DNA from: Chloroflexota bacterium
Lineage (GTDB): Bacteria; Chloroflexota; Dehalococcoidia; DSTF01; JACRBR01
Assembly: GCA_025355835.1 (NCBI GenBank)
Contig: JANXYW010000040.1
Span: 1-25,798 of the forward strand
DNA: 25,798 bases
Direction of reading: 5' to 3'
The translations under genes were made by a program, and so were the position numbers. Positions 22,750 through 25,798 of this stretch are shown in pieces. Numbering within the stretch: the stretch's first letter is position 1; every line of letters starts with the position of its first letter. The notes beneath the pieces are model-generated. The model saw only the letters and a program-made list of their open reading frames with translations. It made no database searches and was not told the DNA's origin.

Positions 22750-24063
22750 ATGCCCATGCTTGTACAGACTAACCGAAGCGCAGGATCCCCCGTGGCGCGC
22801 ACCGCCATGGTAGGACGCGTTGCGCTGGGCGCCATGGCCGCTGCCTGGCTGATTGGACTAGCGTTCATCCTCAGCCACCGCATCTTCGTCACGAACGACT
22901 CGCTGAGCAACTACATCCACGTCTGGTACGTGGGCGATCACTTCTGGCACGGCCACGGCATCCCGCTGCACATGCCGGTGTTGGGCCACGGCGAAGCGTA
23001 CGCGTTTCCGTATGGATTCATCCCGTGGTTCAGCGCCGCGCTGCTCCATCCGTTGTTCGGAGACTGGATCGTGACGCTCTGGCTCGTCGTCGGCGCACTC
23101 GGCGTCATCGCGGCGCAATGGTGCGCGTTCCCGGAGCTGCGCGGCGCATGGTGGACCGCGCTGCTACTTGCCAACCCCATGCTCGTCGAAGGTCCGCTGC
23201 TCGGCCAGCTGCCGTTTCTTTGGGCCATCGCGATGCTGTTCGCGGCGATCGCGCTCTGGCGTCGCGAGCGCTGGCTCGCCGCTGCCGTCATGCTCGGACT
23301 GGCTCAGGCGACGCATCCAGCGGTCGTGTTGCCGATCGCCGGACCGATCGTGCTCGCGCGCCTGATCTGGGAACCGAATCGGCCGCGGCTTCTCGCGTGC
23401 TACGCGCTGTCGCTCGCCATCGCTGCACCTGCGGCGTGGCTCGTCGCCGCGTCGCCATCGGTTGGCGACAGTTCGACACGCACGCTCGTCACGAATTTCG
23501 TCGATACCGTCAGCCTGCGGGCGATCGTTGTCGCCGCGCCGTTCATCGGCCTCGTCGTGCAGCGCACGCCGCTGGCGCGCATCCCGGCGATCATCCTCGT
23601 GGGGTTGATCGCGCTCAACGTGATCCTCGTGCCGATTCGCAAAGATCGGTATGCGTGGACGGCGCTGACGCGAACGGCCGACGTGTCGCTGGAAACGTTC
23701 ATCCAGTCGGATGACTTTCATCCGGGCGCGACGTACCGCATCCTGCGGGTCCGCGACGGCAAAGTCGGCATGTATCAGCTCGTCCGTGCGGGTGCGCGAC
23801 TCGACTCGGAGCCGTTCCCCGAAAGCATCGACCGTCGCAGCTGGCCGTCGCGCGTCGAGTACGCGGAGTTCCTGCGGAAGCGGAAGGTCGACTACATCAT
23901 CATCTACGCGGCTTACAACGCCCGATATCGCACGAACGAGCACGCGCTGCTCGAAGACTCCGTCGCCGGCACGCGATCGATCTCTCCGTGCGCACAGCTC
24001 GTCGCCGCAACGGCCGAATACGCCGTCTATTCCGTGGCGCCGGGGACGTGCGGGCCGCAGTAG
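22750..24063 (+). CDS. Polytopic membrane protein, GT-C glycosyltransferase-like, with soluble C-terminal domain
   Basis: The 437-residue protein has about eight to ten hydrophobic spans followed by a soluble C-terminal region of about 130 residues. After the first span comes FVTNDSLSNYIHVWY with an early acidic residue, the position of the catalytic Asp in the first periplasmic loop of GT-C enzymes. These use polyprenyl-phosphate sugars, which the GT2 protein nearby could supply; the link is inference, and no full family signature is visible. The start is ATG 22750 (or 22756, which has better spacing from GGGAG at 22742-22746). It is divergent from the deacetylase with only 24 bases between start codons. 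Confidence 0.5.
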   Translation: MPMLVQTNRSAGSPVARTAMVGRVALGAMAAAWLIGLAFILSHRIFVTNDSLSNYIHVWYVGDHFWHGHGIPLHMPVLGHGEAYAFPYGFIPWFSAALLHPLFGDWIVTLWLVVGALGVIAAQWCAFPELRGAWWTALLLANPMLVEGPLLGQLPFLWAIAMLFAAIALWRRERWLAAAVMLGLAQATHPAVVLPIAGPIVLARLIWEPNRPRLLACYALSLAIAAPAAWLVAASPSVGDSSTRTLVTNFVDTVSLRAIVVAAPFIGLVVQRTPLARIPAIILVGLIALNVILVPIRKDRYAWTALTRTADVSLETFIQSDDFHPGATYRILRVRDGKVGMYQLVRAGARLDSEPFPESIDRRSWPSRVEYAEFLRKRKVDYIIIYAAYNARYRTNEHALLEDSVAGTRSISPCAQLVAATAEYAVYSVAPGTCGPQ

Positions 24064-24067
24064 CCGA

Positions 24068-24111
24068 CGGTTCGCGCTCTGGTTCGGTCGAACCGACACC
24101 CGTGCTACGAT
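24068..24111 (+). promoter_or_regulatory. Inverted-repeat region and candidate -10 before the cyclase gene
   Basis: The palindrome GGTTCG-GT-CGAACC (24081-24094) can also pair partly with an upstream CGGTTCG (24068-24074), giving two competing hairpins. TACGAT (24106-24111) resembles a -10 box. The dyad could be an operator. No clear -35 and only a weak ribosome site. Confidence 0.3.
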
Positions 24112-24117
24112 GTTGGG

Positions 24118-25533
24118 ATGGACCCTCGTATCCAATACGCCACCACGTCGGACGGGATCAGCATCGCGCTCTGGTCCATCGGCGAAGGCTTGGCCATCGT
24201 CAATCCGCCTCCGGCGATGCCGTGGAGCCACATCGAGCTGGAGTGGCAGATTCCTGAGTGGCGGCACTGGTACGAGCATCTCACCGAGCACTTCCAGATC
24301 GTCCGCTACGACAACCGCGGCTCGGGCCTCTCGACGCGCGACATCAAAGAGTTCTCGCTCGAAACGCACGTTCGCGACCTCGAAGCGGTGGTCGATCGCC
24401 TCGGGCTCGAGAAGTTCGCGCTGTTCGGCCTCTACTTCAATTCTCCGGTGGCCATTGCGTATGCGGTAAAGCATCCGGAGCGCGTCTCGCACCTGATCCT
24501 GTTTTGCGCGCTCGCAAAGGTCTCGGATGCGGACCGCGCCTCCGGCGCGCAAGAAGCGCTCGACAGGTTGCGCGGCATCGACTACGAGATCTTTACGGAG
24601 ACGCTCGCGCACACGGTATTCGGCTGGTCGGAAGGCGACGCGGCCCACCGCGTGGCCGTGTACATGCGGGAAAGTCTCACCGCGGAACAAGCGAGCGTGT
24701 GCTGGGATTCGAGCCAGGACATCGACGTCACGGATCTCTTGCCGCTCGTGACGCAGCCGACGCTGGTGCTCCACCGACGCGACTTCCCGATGCTCAGCGT
24801 CGAAGTCGCTAAGAATCTCGCCTCCAAGATCCCCAACGCCCGCATGACGATTCTCGACGGCGCGTCGCTCTCGCCGTACATGGGCGATATGCGGGCGGTG
24901 CTCGACGCCGTAGAAGACTTCATCGGCATCGACGAAGAGCGCGCGCCATCCGCGCAGCGTTCGCATCCGCACGAGGCGAGTTCGCAGGCGCACGACGCAC
25001 CTTCGGCGCCCGTCAGTGCAGGCTTTCGCACGATCATGTTCACCGACATGGAGGGTTCGACAGCGCTCACGCAACGTCTTGGCGACGCCGAGGCGCAGTC
25101 GCTCGTCCGCCTGCACAACGCCATCGTCGGCGAGGCGCTTGCATCGCACGGCGGCAGCCAGGTGAAGCACACGGGCGACGGCATCATGGCATCGTTCTTC
25201 ACCGCCTCGGCAGCTGTAGAGTGCGGCATCACCATCCAGCGTGCGTTTGCGCGACACAACGACGCGCATCCGGCCGAGCAGATCATGGTGCGCATCGGCA
25301 TCAACGCAGGCGAGCCCGTGGCCGACGGTAACGACCTCTTTGGCACGGCTGTGCAGCTCGCCGCGCGCGTCTGTGCACGCGCCGAGCCCGGCGAGATTCT
25401 GACGTCCGACGTGGTGCGGCAACTCGTCGCCGGCAAGGGCTTCATGTTCGCAGACCAGGGCGAGGCCGAACTTCGCGGCTTCGAGGATCCGGTCCGCATC
25501 TACGAGGTGCGCTGGCGCGAGGAAACCGCGTGA
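24118..25533 (+). CDS. Alpha/beta-hydrolase-like domain fused to class III adenylyl/guanylyl cyclase
   Basis: The 471-residue protein has two domains. Residues 1-270 follow an alpha/beta-hydrolase (RYDNRGSG, then AIAYAVKHPERVSHLIL), but the nucleophile elbow GxSxG reads GLYFN (104-108), the Ser being Tyr106. The usual catalytic His segment is replaced around GASLSPYMGD, so hydrolysis is unlikely. Asp222 remains in place of the acid. After a His/Ser-rich linker (275-300) the cyclase domain (301-465) has FTDMEGST (metal Asp310), VKHTGDG (Asp354) and DLFGTAVQLAARV with Gln413 and Arg417, where many class III enzymes have Asn. The organisation suggests ligand sensing by a dead hydrolase controlling cAMP output. 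Its TGA overlaps the next start (GTGA). Confidence 0.85.
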   Translation: MDPRIQYATTSDGISIALWSIGEGLAIVNPPPAMPWSHIELEWQIPEWRHWYEHLTEHFQIVRYDNRGSGLSTRDIKEFSLETHVRDLEAVVDRLGLEKFALFGLYFNSPVAIAYAVKHPERVSHLILFCALAKVSDADRASGAQEALDRLRGIDYEIFTETLAHTVFGWSEGDAAHRVAVYMRESLTAEQASVCWDSSQDIDVTDLLPLVTQPTLVLHRRDFPMLSVEVAKNLASKIPNARMTILDGASLSPYMGDMRAVLDAVEDFIGIDEERAPSAQRSHPHEASSQAHDAPSAPVSAGFRTIMFTDMEGSTALTQRLGDAEAQSLVRLHNAIVGEALASHGGSQVKHTGDGIMASFFTASAAVECGITIQRAFARHNDAHPAEQIMVRIGINAGEPVADGNDLFGTAVQLAARVCARAEPGEILTSDVVRQLVAGKGFMFADQGEAELRGFEDPVRIYEVRWREETA

Positions 25534-25742
25534 CCGGCGCGTCCGCCGCCACCCAGACCTTCGATCTGATCATCCGCAACGGCGCCGTCTACGATGGCAG
25601 CGGTGGCGACGCATACGCCAGCGACATCGGCGTTTCCGGCGTGCGCGATGTCGTCGTGAACGGCGTGGCTGCACTCCGCGATGGTGAGTTCACCGGCGCG
25701 TTCCCCGGGCGCGCCGTCTACGGGGCGGGTAAGCGCGGCTGA
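25530..25742 (+). pseudogene. Collapsed N-acyl-D-amino-acid deacylase (D-aminoacylase) remnant
   Basis: The 70-codon frame starts with FDLIIRNGAVYDGSGGDAYASDIGV, the N-terminal strand pattern of D-aminoacylase/dihydroorotase-type amidohydrolases. It continues at once with VRDVVVNGVAALRDGEFTGAFPGR, the C-terminal end pattern of the same family. The catalytic TIM barrel of about 400 residues is missing between them. The joint lies near 25625-25650, where CGGCGT occurs on both sides, compatible with deletion between short repeats. GTG 25530 overlaps the cyclase stop, so the intact gene was probably translationally coupled to the cyclase. Without its metal ligands the product cannot be an active enzyme; an assembly collapse is the alternative. 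Confidence 0.65.
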
Positions 25743-25751
25743 CCCGCCCCG
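25721..25751 (+). terminator. Hairpin overlapping the remnant's stop codon
   Basis: A 10-bp stem CGGGGCGGGT/ACCCGCCCCG (25721-25730 with 25742-25751) encloses an 11-base loop. GC-rich but with no T-tract after it; may be a weak terminator or an RNA end structure. GGAGG at the very end of the window suggests a further gene starting just beyond. Confidence 0.4.
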
Positions 25752-25798
25752 CAGTAGACCTTCGCGCCACGTAGCCGTAGGATGCGGAAACCGGAGGT

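Noticed and set aside
23164..25422. A 752-codon open frame on the minus strand opposite the membrane protein and the cyclase.
   Set aside because: It is Arg/His/Asp-rich shadow translation caused by high GC; the plus-strand genes show clear domains and coupled starts.
1..25798. CRISPR arrays, insertion sequences with terminal repeats, rRNA genes.
   Set aside because: No regular repeat-spacer pattern, no transposase-like protein and no rRNA sequence was seen on either strand.

Overview
The window is about 25.8 kb of dense, high-GC bacterial chromosome with many ATGA/GTGA stop-start overlaps. The mix of an oligopeptide-binding Tat lipoprotein, a hydrolase-adenylyl cyclase fusion, a D-aminoacylase-type gene remnant and a sphingosine-1-phosphate-lyase-like PLP enzyme suggests an uncultured Chloroflexota (Dehalococcoidia-like) or, less likely, an Actinomycetota. 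This taxonomic guess rests on gene style only; no rRNA or marker gene is present.

Left region (1-4513, + strand): the 3' end of a ferritin-like diiron protein is closed by a clear intrinsic terminator. A tightly coupled operon follows: polysaccharide-export ABC permease and ATPase (Wzm/Wzt or TagG/TagH type), a methyltransferase-like protein with a degraded SAM loop, an intact class I methyltransferase and a left-handed beta-helix acyltransferase. It reads as export and decoration of a surface glycan. A palindromic, repeat-like junction (4542-4606) separates it from a converging operon (4607-6414, - strand) of an Lrp/AsnC regulator, an RmlC-like cupin and a class-A-beta-lactamase-fold serine hydrolase. 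Divergent promoters with mirror-image TTGACA boxes separate that regulator from a Tat-exported family 5 solute-binding lipoprotein (6591-8252).

Middle region (8275-14103): a strong promoter and leader hairpin precede tRNA-Asp(GTC). The tRNA 3' end plus 5 bases is repeated about 1 kb downstream (25 of 27 bases), and the interval holds only an aminoglycoside-phosphotransferase-fold gene, which looks like a small integrated cassette. Just past the repeat is a GNAT acetyltransferase gene broken by two compensating frameshifts, then an SQR-like flavoprotein, an echo of a peroxiredoxin C-terminus, a 1-Cys peroxiredoxin, an NTF2/SnoaL-like protein and a group II PLP decarboxylase/lyase.

Right region (14104-25798): a long minus-strand run goes, in transcription order, from a membrane NodB polysaccharide deacetylase to an OmpR-type response regulator, a histidine kinase, a DegT/DnrJ sugar aminotransferase, an NAD-dependent sugar epimerase, a GT2 glycosyltransferase, an MFS transporter and a second epimerase. 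It looks like synthesis and remodelling of an amino-sugar-containing envelope glycan, with a two-component system embedded. Divergently, only 24 bp away, are a polytopic GT-C-like membrane protein, an alpha/beta-hydrolase-adenylyl cyclase fusion whose hydrolase triad is largely lost, and a 70-codon remnant that joins the two ends of an N-acyl-D-amino-acid deacylase without its catalytic barrel.

The points most worth a second look are the tRNA-flanked cassette, the pseudo-hydrolase sensor-cyclase coupled to the collapsed deacylase, and the degenerate/intact methyltransferase pair.
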